A stretch of 64,000 nucleotides of DNA from G965203045 sp965203045 (GCA_965203045.1 OZ241850.1:1-64000); one strand, 5' to 3'; shown: positions 1 through 9,031, numbered from the stretch's first letter. The notes: generated by a model from the letters alone, not told the origin. Numbers and translations: made by a program.

Positions 1-1
1 T

Positions 2-904
2 TTTGATGATATTGATGATGAGCACGGCAATGAATTTTACTATTCAGACCAAGTAGTGCAAAAATTTAATGCTAAGCATGAAAAAATTACCATTAGTAAT
101 AAGAAGGTGTTTAATAGGTTGCCGAATGTTATAGGTGCTATGAGTGAACCGATGGTAGCCCAAGACGCGGTAGCCTTTTATCTTTTAAGCGAGCAAGTGG
201 CAAAATCAGTAAAAGTAGTGCTTTCTGGACAAGGCGCTGATGAAGCTTTTGGCGGCTATTTTTGGTATCCAAAAATGCAGCGAGATTTTGATAAATCAGC
301 TGATGCCACTATTAGTTTTACTAAAAACTACTTTGACCGCCCTTATGCAGAATATTTAGCCACCATCAATCAAGACTATCATAATGATAATCAAACAAAA
401 AAGTGGATTAACAAACAGCTTAATAACCCGGGCGCTTCTGAATTTTTAAATAAAGTATTGAGAATGGATGTTACTCGTTTGGTGGTAGATGACCCCCTAA
501 AACGGGTAGATAATATGACTATGGCGTGGGGCTTGGAGGCGCGCGTGCCATTTATGGATACTGCTGTTGTTGAACACGCCTTATCAATTCCCCCTAGTAT
601 TAAACTTAGAGAAAATGGCAAATATCCACTAAAATATATTGCAAGAAAACTACTGCCTAATGAAGTAATTGATAGAAAAAAAGGCTATTTCCCAATGCCA
701 GCGCTTAAATATATAAAAGGTGATTTTTTTAACTTCACAGCAGATATTCTAAATTCTAGCGCCTGTATTAACCGTGGTTTATACAAACGTGATTATGTGC
801 AAAAAGTATTAAAAACCCCAAGTAACTATATGACCGCGCTTAATGGTTCGCGGTTATGGCATTTAGCATTACTAGAATTTTGGCTACAAACACATATAAA
901 TTAA
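2..904 (+). CDS. Asparagine synthase-family amidotransferase, C-terminal part (probable N-acetylglutaminylglutamine amidotransferase), 5' truncated
   Basis: The open frame runs in from the window edge without a stop, so only the 3' part of the gene is present; the GTG at 56 is internal. The visible part is the ATP-pyrophosphatase/synthetase domain of class-B asparagine synthetases: SGQGADEAFGGY is the conserved Asn-synthase loop, followed by EARVPFMD. The tail GYFPMPALKYIKG resembles the amidotransferase that makes the osmolyte N-acetylglutaminylglutamine amide rather than AsnB itself; this subfamily call is recalled similarity, not a search. The N-terminal glutaminase domain would lie off-window. 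The expected partners of that pathway (acetyltransferase/ligase and peptidase) are not downstream here, so they would have to be upstream. Confidence 0.8.
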   Translation, partial: FDDIDDEHGNEFYYSDQVVQKFNAKHEKITISNKKVFNRLPNVIGAMSEPMVAQDAVAFYLLSEQVAKSVKVVLSGQGADEAFGGYFWYPKMQRDFDKSADATISFTKNYFDRPYAEYLATINQDYHNDNQTKKWINKQLNNPGASEFLNKVLRMDVTRLVVDDPLKRVDNMTMAWGLEARVPFMDTAVVEHALSIPPSIKLRENGKYPLKYIARKLLPNEVIDRKKGYFPMPALKYIKGDFFNFTADILNSSACINRGLYKRDYVQKVLKTPSNYMTALNGSRLWHLALLEFWLQTHIN

Positions 905-965
905 TATTACATTAAACTTAGTAAGCAACAATTTTAAAAATCAATTAATACCTTTGATTTCATAA

Positions 966-1201
966 TTATTCTTTTATCTCTAATTCATAAATATTAGCTA
1001 TATCTGGGTTATGGTTTGGGTGCGGATTAACAACTACAGTACCAACAATCCTTGGTATTTATGTTTGGATAGTAAAATCGCCTTTTTTAAATTGAGTAAA
1101 TCACCAATAGTTGTAAACCATCTGTTGCCCATAACTCTATATTTAGCGCTAGAAAATAAAAAATGATTATCTCCCTTAGGAGACAGATTATTGAGTGCCC
1201 G
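966..1201 (-). pseudogene. Decayed gene fragment of unknown family downstream of the DUF1643 gene
   Basis: Directly after the DUF1643 stop, the same minus-strand frame stays open to about 1038 and encodes protein-like sequence (KGDNHFLFSSAKYRVMGNRW, then FTTIGDLLNLKK). At an A-run near 1081-1086 a one-base slip moves into a second frame reading GDFTIQT, a stop, then IVGTVVVNPHPNHNPDIANI and YELEIKE before a terminal stop at 966-968. One frameshift plus one nonsense codon would join the pieces into a continuous C-terminus. I cannot name the family. The alternative is that this is non-coding and the peptide-like runs are chance. Confidence 0.35.
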
Positions 1202-1711
1202 TTACATCGGTTTGGGTTTTAATTTGGGGTCTGCATATAAGGGATGGGTGGGTTGCTCTAGCCCTGATTTATTTTTCCTTAAACAGTGCAAATTGGGTAT
1301 TAGTTCTTTTACTTGTTCAATGCGTTCTAGAAATAAATTATTTGAAACTATACCATCATTACCCCAAGCAGCAACCACCAAATCTGATTCTTTAGCTAGT
1401 TTTGATAGCCACTCATCATTTTTAGGTCCAATAAGACCTTTCATACTAAGACCTTTCATAATTTCATTTTTCAAATTGTTTGGATTTGTTGCGGTACGCG
1501 CAAACAAATTACCTATACAAATACCATCACAGCCCCATGATTTCGCAAACTTTTTACACTTTCTTGTTGTGGGGTCATCTTTTTTTTCGTCAGCAGTAGA
1601 AGGGTTTAAACATAAAAACATCACTACACGCTTCGTTGTATCCTCATCACAATTTCTCCACAAAGCATAGCGATAATTCCTACACTCTGAAAACTCTGCT
1701 TTATTTTTCAT
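1202..1711 (-). CDS. DUF1643 domain-containing protein
   Basis: The 169-residue protein matches the DUF1643 family along its whole length. It has a YRYALWR start, the signature LNPSTADEKKDDPTTRKC, then CIGNLFARTATNP, a GPKNDEW segment, a central VVAAWG and a HPLY...LKPKPM ending typical of the family. The function of DUF1643 is not established; members often occur in accessory DNA. It stands alone on the minus strand next to a decayed gene fragment and a promoterless-looking 290-bp spacer, which suggests an accessory locus undergoing decay. A GGAG lies about 10 bases before the ATG. Confidence 0.85.
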   Translation of the reverse strand: MKNKAEFSECRNYRYALWRNCDEDTTKRVVMFLCLNPSTADEKKDDPTTRKCKKFAKSWGCDGICIGNLFARTATNPNNLKNEIMKGLSMKGLIGPKNDEWLSKLAKESDLVVAAWGNDGIVSNNLFLERIEQVKELIPNLHCLRKNKSGLEQPTHPLYADPKLKPKPM

Positions 1712-1991
1712 TTATTTTTATCTCCAACCCCTCATTGATAAAAGAATAGACAAGCAAAGGGAAAGTGCTTGAATATTACCAATATTAATAGACAGCACTA
1801 ATATATCATAAACACTATTTAAGATATAGAATGTTTGGTATATTTTAGTTATAGTATTTTATTCATATAGCACTAAACTAATGTTTATAGTGCCTTGCCT
1901 GCACCTAATAAAAAGTTAAAATAATGATGTTTGAGGTATAATGCACAATTAGCCTTTGTCTTAATTATGCTAACTAAATACTTCAATAAAT
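1712..1991. other. AT-rich intergenic spacer with an imperfect inverted repeat and one promoter-like site
   Basis: This 280-bp divergent spacer contains no credible reading frame. An imperfect inverted repeat (GCACTAAAC ... GTTTATAGTGC, about 1869-1892) could form a short hairpin. A TATAAT lies at 1937-1942. Nothing else is recognisable. Confidence 0.5.
1914..1942 (+). promoter_or_regulatory. Possible sigma70 promoter of the PQQ sugar dehydrogenase gene
   Basis: TATAAT at 1937-1942 lies about 50 bp before the ATG at 1992. The region 17 bp upstream (AGTTAA) is a poor -35 match, so only the -10 element is convincing. Confidence 0.4.
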
Positions 1992-3056
1992 ATGCTTAAT
2001 TATTATTTTATAAATGCTTTAGTTTACTTGCTATTAAGTATTGCATTAACTCTAAACAGCAAACCTATCCAAGATATTGCTAAATTTAAGCACCAAACAC
2101 TAATAACAAATCTTAACCATCCGTGGGGAATGGTGTTTTTAGACAAAGAACAAATACTTATTAGTGAGCGCAATGGTGAGTTGGTGCTATACACTGGGCA
2201 AAACAACATCACTCTTGAAACACCAATTATTAACGTGTTTGCTCAAGGTCAAGGCGGTTTGCTAGATTTAGCATTACATCCAAATTACAAACAAAACGGC
2301 TGGATCTACCTAGTCTATAGTTATTATGATGATAAAAAAGGAGCAACTACTGCATTAGCGCGTTTTAAAGTTATCAACAATCAATTAAAACACTGGCAAG
2401 ACATATACATTGCCAATGCCTATACTCAAACAAGTTACCATTTTGGAGGTCGCATAGCTTTTGATGATAAAAGTTATTTGTATTTAACTATTGGCGATAG
2501 AGGTAAACGTCATCAAGCCCAAAATACCAATAATGATATAGGCACTGTATTGCGTCTTTATGATGACGGTCGCTTACCCAAAGACAATCCATTTAATAAT
2601 GCAATTTATTCCTATGGACACCGCAATCCGCAGGGGTTAATTTTTACAAATAAAGAATTAATAGTTAATGAACATGGCCCAAGGGGTGGGGATGAAATTA
2701 ATATTATTAGTAAAGGTGTTAATTATGGCTGGCCTGTGATTGGCTATGGCAGAGAGTATGTTACTAATATACCTATTGGCACAACTCATAAAGCAGGTAT
2801 GGAGCAGCCTAATTATTATTGGGTGCCCTCAATTGCCCCATCAGGTTTTGCCAAATGGCAAGATAAGCTACTAATTGGTTCGCTTAAATTTAGCCAGCTT
2901 GTAGTTTTAGATAAAAAAGACAAAGTGTTTGATAATGAAAAACGTCTATTTAGCAACCAATTTGGACGTATTCGTGATGTAGCTGTTTATAATGGGGCAA
3001 TTTACCTGCTTATTGATGCGGCTAATGGCAAGCTTATTAAACTCAGTCCAAGTTAA
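1992..3056 (+). CDS. PQQ-dependent sugar dehydrogenase, glucose/sorbosone dehydrogenase family (YliI/Asd-like)
   Basis: The 354-residue protein has an N-terminal hydrophobic signal (about residues 1-23) and then the six-bladed beta-propeller motifs of soluble aldose sugar dehydrogenases: HPWGMVFL, ISERNGEL, GGLLDLALHP, YLVYSYYDD, FGGRIAFD, YLTIGDRG, SYGHRNPQG and EHGPRGGDEIN. Length is normal for the family. It would act in the periplasm, oxidising aldose sugars with PQQ and passing electrons to the respiratory chain. No PQQ biosynthesis gene is in the window, so activity depends on cofactor made elsewhere. The gene ends exactly where the convergent uvrB ends, with no spacer. Confidence 0.85.
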   Translation: MLNYYFINALVYLLLSIALTLNSKPIQDIAKFKHQTLITNLNHPWGMVFLDKEQILISERNGELVLYTGQNNITLETPIINVFAQGQGGLLDLALHPNYKQNGWIYLVYSYYDDKKGATTALARFKVINNQLKHWQDIYIANAYTQTSYHFGGRIAFDDKSYLYLTIGDRGKRHQAQNTNNDIGTVLRLYDDGRLPKDNPFNNAIYSYGHRNPQGLIFTNKELIVNEHGPRGGDEINIISKGVNYGWPVIGYGREYVTNIPIGTTHKAGMEQPNYYWVPSIAPSGFAKWQDKLLIGSLKFSQLVVLDKKDKVFDNEKRLFSNQFGRIRDVAVYNGAIYLLIDAANGKLIKLSPS

Positions 3057-5039
3057 TTATTTTAATTCAGCAAATTTAAGCTGTTTAATTTTATCTCTAA
3101 CTTTGCCAGCTTGTTCAAATTCTAAATTTTCAGCGTATTGATACATTTGGGTTTCTAGCTGTTTAATTTCATTTCTTAGCTGTAGTGGAGAGAGTTTAAT
3201 AACAGTGGTCTCTACTAAATCTTCTGCCACATTCAAATTCGCATCAGTATCTAGAATATCAACAATCGGTTTATGAATACTTTTAGGAGTGATATTATTT
3301 TTAGTATTAAATATTTGCTGCTTTGCTCGCCTTCTATGTGTTTCTTTAATGGCCTTATCCATTGAATTGGTGATGCTATCAGCATATAGAATAGCACGTC
3401 CGTTTAAATTTCTAGCAGCGCGACCAATAGTTTGAATTAGCGAATGTTCTGAACGTAGAAAACCCTCTTTATCCGCATCTAAAATTGCTACCAATGATAC
3501 CTCAGGCATATCTAGTCCTTCTCTTAATAAATTAATACCAACTAAAACATCAAACTTGCCTAAACGTAGATCACGAATAATTTCCACCCGTTCCACAGTA
3601 TCAACATCAGAATGTAAATATCGCACATTTACTTGATGTTGGCTCAAGTAATCAGTTAATTGCTCCGCCATGCGTTTAGTAAGAGTTACCACTAAAATAC
3701 GTTGTTTTTGCTTAACACAAATATTAATCTCGCTCAACAAGTCATCTACCTGAGTGGCAACTGGGCGAACCTCAACCTGCGGGTCTAATAGTCCAGTGGG
3801 ACGAACAATTTGTTCAACAATTTGGCTAGATTGCTTATATTCATAATCTTTGGGGGTGGCTGATACTAAAATACACTGTTTAACCTTGTTCTCAAACTCA
3901 ACAAATGTCAGTGGTCTATTATCTAGGGCTGAGGGCAAGCGAAAACCATATTCAACCAAAGTAGTTTTACGCGCTCTGTCGCCATTATACATACCAGCTA
4001 TTTGACCAATACTAGCATGACTTTCATCAATAATAATAAGGGCATTATCTGGCAAATAATCAAGTAAAGTAGGCGGCGGTTGTCCCGGTTTGCGTCCTGA
4101 CAAATAACGAGAATAATTTTCAATACCGCTACAATAACCTAACTCACTCATCATCTCTATATCCATCCTTACCCTTTGGGTCAATCTTTGTTCTTCTACT
4201 AGTTTATTATTACTAAGCAACTCCTGCTGACGTATTTTTAAATCACGTTTAATCTCATCAATAATGCCCAATATTTTGTGTTTAGGAGTTACAAATAAAG
4301 TGGACGGATAAATACTCACCCGTCTAACCTTGCTTTTGGTATATCCAGTTAACGGGTCAAACCAAGTGAGATTTTCCACTTCATTATCAAATAACTCAAT
4401 GCGTAAACATTTTTCTTCACTATCAGCTGGATAAATATCAATTACCTCACCTTTTACCCGAAAATTACCACGATAAAGAGCAACATCATTGCGACTATAT
4501 TGCATAGCAGATAGTTTTTGTAAAATATAGCCTTGGCTAGTAGTCTCACCTACACTTAAATGTAGTAACATTTCCATATATGATTCAGGGTTACCCATAC
4601 CATAAATAGCAGAAACACTGGCAATAATAATGACATCATTTCTCTCAAGCAAGGCTTTAGTTGCGCTAAGGCGCATCCTTTCTATCTGGTCATTAATAGA
4701 AGCATCTTTTTCAATAAAAGTATCACTAGCAGGCACATAAGCCTCAGGTTGATAATAATCATAATAAGAGACAAAATATTCCACCGCATTATGCGGGAAA
4801 AATGCTTTCATCTCACTATATAATTGCGCTGCTAAAGTTTTATTGTGTGCCATAATCAAAGTCGCGCGCGCAGTATTGGCAATTACATTTGCCATAGTAA
4901 AAGTTTTACCTGAACCGGTAACCCCAAGTAGAGTTTGAAAACGATGCCCAGTATCAACTCCTGCGGTTAATTTAGCAATCGCGCTTATCTGGTCACCTTT
5001 TGGGTCAAAATGGCTGTATAATTTAAAACTGTTAGACAT
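3057..5039 (-). CDS. uvrB: UvrABC excinuclease subunit B
   Basis: UvrB is the helicase-like damage-verification subunit of nucleotide excision repair. The 660-residue protein has the Walker A motif GVTGSGKT at residues 39-46, the beta-hairpin region (YYDYYQPEAYVP), a DESHAS DEAD-like box, the helicase motif QTIGRAARN, and a C-terminal UVR domain (YAENLEFEQAGKVRDKIK) for UvrC contact. Length and domain order are those of the full-length family. It is divergent from the aminotransferase gene with a 29-bp gap, so the promoters must be very short or overlapping. Confidence 0.98.
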   Translation of the reverse strand: MSNSFKLYSHFDPKGDQISAIAKLTAGVDTGHRFQTLLGVTGSGKTFTMANVIANTARATLIMAHNKTLAAQLYSEMKAFFPHNAVEYFVSYYDYYQPEAYVPASDTFIEKDASINDQIERMRLSATKALLERNDVIIIASVSAIYGMGNPESYMEMLLHLSVGETTSQGYILQKLSAMQYSRNDVALYRGNFRVKGEVIDIYPADSEEKCLRIELFDNEVENLTWFDPLTGYTKSKVRRVSIYPSTLFVTPKHKILGIIDEIKRDLKIRQQELLSNNKLVEEQRLTQRVRMDIEMMSELGYCSGIENYSRYLSGRKPGQPPPTLLDYLPDNALIIIDESHASIGQIAGMYNGDRARKTTLVEYGFRLPSALDNRPLTFVEFENKVKQCILVSATPKDYEYKQSSQIVEQIVRPTGLLDPQVEVRPVATQVDDLLSEINICVKQKQRILVVTLTKRMAEQLTDYLSQHQVNVRYLHSDVDTVERVEIIRDLRLGKFDVLVGINLLREGLDMPEVSLVAILDADKEGFLRSEHSLIQTIGRAARNLNGRAILYADSITNSMDKAIKETHRRRAKQQIFNTKNNITPKSIHKPIVDILDTDANLNVAEDLVETTVIKLSPLQLRNEIKQLETQMYQYAENLEFEQAGKVRDKIKQLKFAELK

Positions 5040-5068
5040 ATAAAGTTAAACTAAATAATTTTAACCTA

Positions 5069-6238
5069 ATGCAACTATTATCTCAAAGAGTTCAAGCAAT
5101 TAAACCTTCAGCAACACTGGCTATTACCGCCAAGGCAAATGAACTCAAAGCCAGTGGTATTAATATAATTCCAATGGCATCGGGCGAGCCTGATTTTGAC
5201 ACCCCAAAACACATCAAAGATGCTGCTATTGTTGCTATTAATCAAGGACAAACACGCTATACTGCTGTTGACGGCACACCAAGTCTAAAACAAGCTGTTA
5301 TTGCCAAATTTAGGCGCGATAATCAGCTAGACTATACAAGTGATGAAATTTTAGTAAGTAGTGGCGGTAAACAGGTGTTTTACAATCTCTGTCAAGCCCT
5401 GCTTAACAAGGGCGATGAAGTCATTATCCCCGCGCCCTACTGGGTCTCTTATCCAGATATGGTATTACTAGCAGATGCTAGCCCAGTAATAGTTGATACC
5501 ACTCATAATAACTTTAAATTAAGCGCTGAAAAACTCAGCTCTGCTATTACCCCTAAAACTAAATTATTAGTGTTAAACAGCCCTTCAAACCCAACAGGAG
5601 CTGTATATTCAAAAAACGAATTATTAAATATTATCAAAGTTTTAGAGCAGCAACCTCAAGTATTTATACTAAGTGATGATATCTATGAACACATTTGTTT
5701 TAGTAATACTAATTTTTATAATGTTGTTATGCTTAACAGTGAGTTAAAAAAGCGCACAATTATTTTAAACGGAGTATCAAAAGCTTATGCTATGACTGGC
5801 TGGCGCATTGGCTATGGCGCTGGCGATGCTGATATTATAAAAGCAATGAAAAAAATTCAATCACAGTCCACCTCCAACCCTTGTTCAATATCCCAAGCAG
5901 CAGCACTTAGCGCGCTAAATGGTAAGCAGGATTTTATAACAACTATGACTGCTGAATTTCACGAGCGCTACCAATATTTAAACGCTGAATTAAATAAAAT
6001 AGAAGGCATAAACTGTATAAAAACCGATGGCGCTTTCTATTTATTTGCCCAAACATCAGGATTAATCAAAAAACTTAAATTAAAAAGCGATATTCAACTC
6101 GCCGCCTACTTATTAGAAAAGCTCAATATAGCTGTTGTCCCCGGTTCTGCATTTGGAACGAGCAACCACTTGCGTTTCTCTTTTGCAACCAGCATAGACA
6201 ACATAAAAGAATGTATAGAGCGTTTGCAAAGTATTTAG
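5069..6238 (+). CDS. aspC: Aspartate aminotransferase, class I/II pyridoxal-phosphate enzyme
   Basis: The 389-residue fold-type I aminotransferase belongs to the prokaryotic AAT subgroup Ib. It has GEPDFDTP near the N-terminus, YTAVDGTPSLK, the PAPYWVSYPD loop, NSPSNPTGAVY, and the Schiff-base lysine at residue 238 in NGVSKAYAMTGWRIGY. It converts oxaloacetate and glutamate to aspartate and 2-oxoglutarate. That would supply the aspartokinase encoded about 0.5 kb downstream. Substrate preference (Asp versus Asp/prephenate) cannot be read from the sequence. Confidence 0.93.
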   Translation: MQLLSQRVQAIKPSATLAITAKANELKASGINIIPMASGEPDFDTPKHIKDAAIVAINQGQTRYTAVDGTPSLKQAVIAKFRRDNQLDYTSDEILVSSGGKQVFYNLCQALLNKGDEVIIPAPYWVSYPDMVLLADASPVIVDTTHNNFKLSAEKLSSAITPKTKLLVLNSPSNPTGAVYSKNELLNIIKVLEQQPQVFILSDDIYEHICFSNTNFYNVVMLNSELKKRTIILNGVSKAYAMTGWRIGYGAGDADIIKAMKKIQSQSTSNPCSISQAAALSALNGKQDFITTMTAEFHERYQYLNAELNKIEGINCIKTDGAFYLFAQTSGLIKKLKLKSDIQLAAYLLEKLNIAVVPGSAFGTSNHLRFSFATSIDNIKECIERLQSI

Positions 6239-6410
6239 TAATTAAATTGATATTTAATGCTAAATTAGTACTTTATACTTAAACAAAGCAAAAAACGTTG
6301 CAAAATCGATGTTGCTTTATCTAATTTAGTTACAAAGACAAGACTAAAAACATTCAAATGTATTGGTGAGTTTTCTATAAAATATCTAGTTTTAGATGGT
6401 AAGAATTATT

Positions 6411-6746
6411 ATGGATGTTTTAGATAGGATTCAAAAGCAAGTTGATAGCGCGCCGATTGTGCTTTATATGAAGGGCACACCGCAATTTCCCCAATGTGGG
6501 TTTTCCGCGCGCGCAGCACAGACTCTGGGCGCGACTGGGATTAAGTTTGCTTATGTTAATGTGTTTGAAGACAGAGAAGTATTTCAGCATTTGCCTGAGT
6601 TTGCCGATTGGCCAACTTTTCCACAGGTTTATATGAATTCAAAACTTATTGGTGGGGGCGATATCATCGTAGAGATGGCAGAGATGGATACTTTAAAACA
6701 GGCAATGGAAGAGGCAGTTGGTAAGTTTGATAAAAAATCTACTTAA
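6411..6746 (+). CDS. grxD: Monothiol glutaredoxin (Grx4 type)
   Basis: This small protein carries the CGFS active site of monothiol glutaredoxins (QCGFSARA) plus the glutathione-binding WPTFPQVY and GGGDIIVEM motifs. These proteins bind and transfer [2Fe-2S] clusters. An ATG at 6396 would add five residues; the ATG at 6411 (MDVLDRIQKQ) aligns better with the start of E. coli Grx4, so I prefer it, giving 111 residues. It is followed 3 bp later by the aspartokinase gene and is probably co-transcribed with it. Confidence 0.95.
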   Translation: MDVLDRIQKQVDSAPIVLYMKGTPQFPQCGFSARAAQTLGATGIKFAYVNVFEDREVFQHLPEFADWPTFPQVYMNSKLIGGGDIIVEMAEMDTLKQAMEEAVGKFDKKST

Positions 6747-6749
6747 ATA

Positions 6750-7967
6750 GTGGCATTAATTGTTCAAAAATATGGTGGTACTTCAGTTGGTTCAATTAAA
6801 AAAATCCTAGCAATAGCAGCTAAAATTAAAAAAGCTCAAATTGATAATCAGCTAGTAATAGCACTATCTGCTATGGGTGGGCATACTAATCGCCTAATTG
6901 AACTTGCTAGTGAAATAAGTGGCGAGCCTTCAGCCCGAGAACTTGATGTATTGCTAGCAACTGGGGAACAAACCAGCATTGCCCTATTATCAATGGCGCT
7001 ACACAAACAAGGAGTAAAAGCGCTCTCTCTACTTGCTAATCAAATTAAAATCCTAACCACTAATAATTATGGTAAAGCGCGTATTAAATCTATTGATATT
7101 ACTAGTATAACCACAGCTTTATCAGAGGGTAATGTGGTGGTGGTTGCCGGCTTTCAAGGTATAGATGATAGGGCTAATATTACTACTCTTGGCCGCGGTG
7201 GTTCTGATACTACCGCAGTTGCGTTAGCAGCAGCGCTAAAAGCTGATGAATGTCAAATTTATACCGATGTTGACGGCGTTTATACTACCGACCCACGCAT
7301 TGAGCCTAAAGCAAAAAGGATTAATGTTATTAGTTATGAAGAAATGCTAGAAATGGCATCTTTAGGTTCTAAGGTTTTACAAATTCGCTCAGTAGAGTTT
7401 GCCGATAAATATCAAGTGCCTTTGCGTGTGCTCTCATCAATGTTAGAAAAACCACAAGGCACATTAATCACCAATGAGGATAATATGATGGAACAAGTAA
7501 AAATAGCAGGTATCGCTCATCAAAAAGATGAAGCAAAGCTTAGCTTAATTGGCGTGCCCGATAAGCCGGGCGTTGCTTTTACTATTTTAGATACCATTGC
7601 TAGGCAAAATATTGAAGTTGATATGATTGTCCAATCAGCTTCTGCGCGTGAAGGCGCTACAAATTTTGCTTTTACTGTGCATCGTAGCGATTTTAAAAAA
7701 AGCAAAAAAATACTACAACAAATTAAAACCAAACTTGGGGCAGTGGGCATCCAAGCTAGTGATAATGTTGTAAAGATATCATTGGTTGGTATTGGTATGC
7801 GCTCACACGCTGGTATTGCCAGTAAAATGTTCGGCGCTTTACACAAAGAAAATATCAATATTGACATGATTAGCACTTCTGAGATTAAAATATCAGTATT
7901 AATTGATGAAAAATACTTAGAATTAGCAGTGCGTAGCTTGCATAATGCTTTTGAATTAGATAAATAA
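6750..7967 (+). CDS. lysC: Aspartate kinase
   Basis: The 405-residue monofunctional aspartokinase begins at GTG (MALIVQKYGGTSVGS, the canonical N-terminus). It shows GRGGSDTTAVALAAAL and the aspartate-binding YTDVDGVYTTDPR, followed by two C-terminal ACT domains (about residues 265-400) for feedback control by lysine and/or threonine. It catalyses the first step of the lysine, threonine, methionine and diaminopimelate pathway. Length is normal for the single-chain alpha/beta type; an internal ATG near 7480 (MMEQVK) could be the beta-subunit start seen in some family members. That last point is only a possibility. Confidence 0.96.
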   Translation: MALIVQKYGGTSVGSIKKILAIAAKIKKAQIDNQLVIALSAMGGHTNRLIELASEISGEPSARELDVLLATGEQTSIALLSMALHKQGVKALSLLANQIKILTTNNYGKARIKSIDITSITTALSEGNVVVVAGFQGIDDRANITTLGRGGSDTTAVALAAALKADECQIYTDVDGVYTTDPRIEPKAKRINVISYEEMLEMASLGSKVLQIRSVEFADKYQVPLRVLSSMLEKPQGTLITNEDNMMEQVKIAGIAHQKDEAKLSLIGVPDKPGVAFTILDTIARQNIEVDMIVQSASAREGATNFAFTVHRSDFKKSKKILQQIKTKLGAVGIQASDNVVKISLVGIGMRSHAGIASKMFGALHKENINIDMISTSEIKISVLIDEKYLELAVRSLHNAFELDK

Positions 7968-8037
7968 ATATTATCTGCTTAGCGCTTATTTAATTAGTTT
8001 AGTTGTAAAATAGCCATTTTTTAAATTGGTGATTATT

Positions 8038-8463
8038 ATGGAACAAACTTTATCAATTATCAAGCCTGACGCAGTTGCTAGCAATATTATTGGACAAATT
8101 TATAGTCGTTTTGAAAATGCTGGACTGCGTATTGTTGCAGCAAAAATGAGACATTTAACCCAACAAGATGCCTACGGATTTTACGCGGTGCATGAGAGTA
8201 AGCCATTTTTTAAAGATTTAGTAGCTTTTATGACCTCAGGACCCATAATGGTCCAAGTTTTAGAAGGCGAAAATGCGGTTATGAAAAATCGTGAAATAAT
8301 GGGAGCCACCAATCCACAACAAGCGCAAAAAGGCACAATTCGAGCTGATTTTGCAATTAGTATTGATGAAAACGCGGTACACGGTTCAGATAGCCTAAAA
8401 AATGCCAAAATAGAAATTGATTACTTTTTTACTGATGATGAAGTCTGTCCTAGAACTCGGTAA
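8038..8463 (+). CDS. ndk: Nucleoside diphosphate kinase
   Basis: The 141-residue protein starts at the ATG at 8038 (MEQTLSIIKPDAV); a TTG 12 bp upstream is in frame but unnecessary. Family motifs are KPDAV, the catalytic-histidine segment NAVHGSDS, GATNPQQAQKGTIRADFA and a C-terminal EID.FF. It equilibrates nucleoside di- and triphosphate pools. In gammaproteobacteria it commonly heads the ndk-rlmN-pilF-rodZ-ispG stretch, and here it is followed immediately by the rlmN remnant. Confidence 0.97.
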   Translation: MEQTLSIIKPDAVASNIIGQIYSRFENAGLRIVAAKMRHLTQQDAYGFYAVHESKPFFKDLVAFMTSGPIMVQVLEGENAVMKNREIMGATNPQQAQKGTIRADFAISIDENAVHGSDSLKNAKIEIDYFFTDDEVCPRTR

Positions 8464-8722
8464 ATGACCAATCTTTTTGGTTTAACAAGAGTTTAATAGA
8501 CTTTAATTGCAAAATTAAACGCTACTAAGAGCCTTTTAATACTTCTGCTTTTAACGATTACAAAAATTATGATGCTAAAATGTAGACAAATTTTACAATA
8601 TATTGTATCATCAAAGCCTTAGGACAACAATACGACAAACCAGAGGACAGGATATCATTACCACTTATGGACCATTAGTAGCTAAGGTAAATGATAAGGC
8701 TAAATGTTATGCGCTTGTTTAA
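8464..8722 (+). pseudogene. rlmN: Remnant of rlmN (23S rRNA/tRNA adenine-C2 methyltransferase) with a large internal deletion
   Basis: Immediately after the ndk stop an ATG opens MTNLFGLTR, the usual start of RlmN, but stops after ten codons. About 60-110 bp later, protein-like fragments matching the RlmN C-terminus appear: EPFNTSAFNDYKNYDAK, then in a shifted frame VDKFYNILYHQSLRTTIRQT followed by RGQDIITTYGPLVAKVNDKA. These correspond to the family's NPF..., DRFSKVL and TVRKTRGDDIDAACGQLAG region. The radical-SAM core (CxxxCxxC) and most of the roughly 360-residue protein are missing. The remnant sits where gammaproteobacteria normally have rlmN, between ndk and ispG. This reading is from recalled family sequence. 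Confidence 0.75.
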
Positions 8723-9029
8723 AAAAAGACAATTCAATAATTATGTAATTAAAAAAAAATCTAAGAAAAACAAATTGTTAATAGTTTTTTTAGTGATATT
8801 AATTGGCTTGTTGCTAATTTTTAAACAAAAATATAGATACCAAGATAAGGAGCAAATAACATTGATTCGTCCTAATACTTTTGAAATAGATGAAACAGAG
8901 AAAACTAAAAACATAAAGTCGGCAAATAGTAGCCAAATTATTGATAAAACTAATTCTACTAAAGATAATTTAGCAAAAAAAGTAGAAAGGCCTTTACTAG
9001 AATTAGATTCATTAATACCAGTGGAATAG
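8709..9029 (+). CDS. Small single-pass membrane protein of unknown function, in the pilF/rodZ position
   Basis: The 106-residue protein has a very basic N-terminus (about residues 1-21), one hydrophobic helix (about residues 22-39) and a hydrophilic Lys/Asn/Thr-rich periplasmic tail, with no recognised domain. An ATG at 8691 would add six residues but lies inside the rlmN remnant; 8709 is my choice. It ends 2 bp before ispG, so it is probably co-transcribed. Its place between ndk/rlmN and ispG, and its basic stretch-TM-hydrophilic layout, recall the middle of RodZ without its helix-turn-helix and C-terminal domains. That link is inference only. Confidence 0.55.
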   Translation: MRLFKKRQFNNYVIKKKSKKNKLLIVFLVILIGLLLIFKQKYRYQDKEQITLIRPNTFEIDETEKTKNIKSANSSQIIDKTNSTKDNLAKKVERPLLELDSLIPVE

Positions 9030-9031
9030 AA

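Noticed and set aside
1191..1670. Plus-strand open frame of 159 codons opposite DUF1643
   Set aside because: The minus-strand DUF1643 protein has full family motifs. The plus-strand frame has none.
6285..6318. Inverted repeat AAAGCAA...TTGCTTT between aspC and grxD as a terminator
   Set aside because: The loop is long and no T-run follows, so it is not convincing as a terminator.
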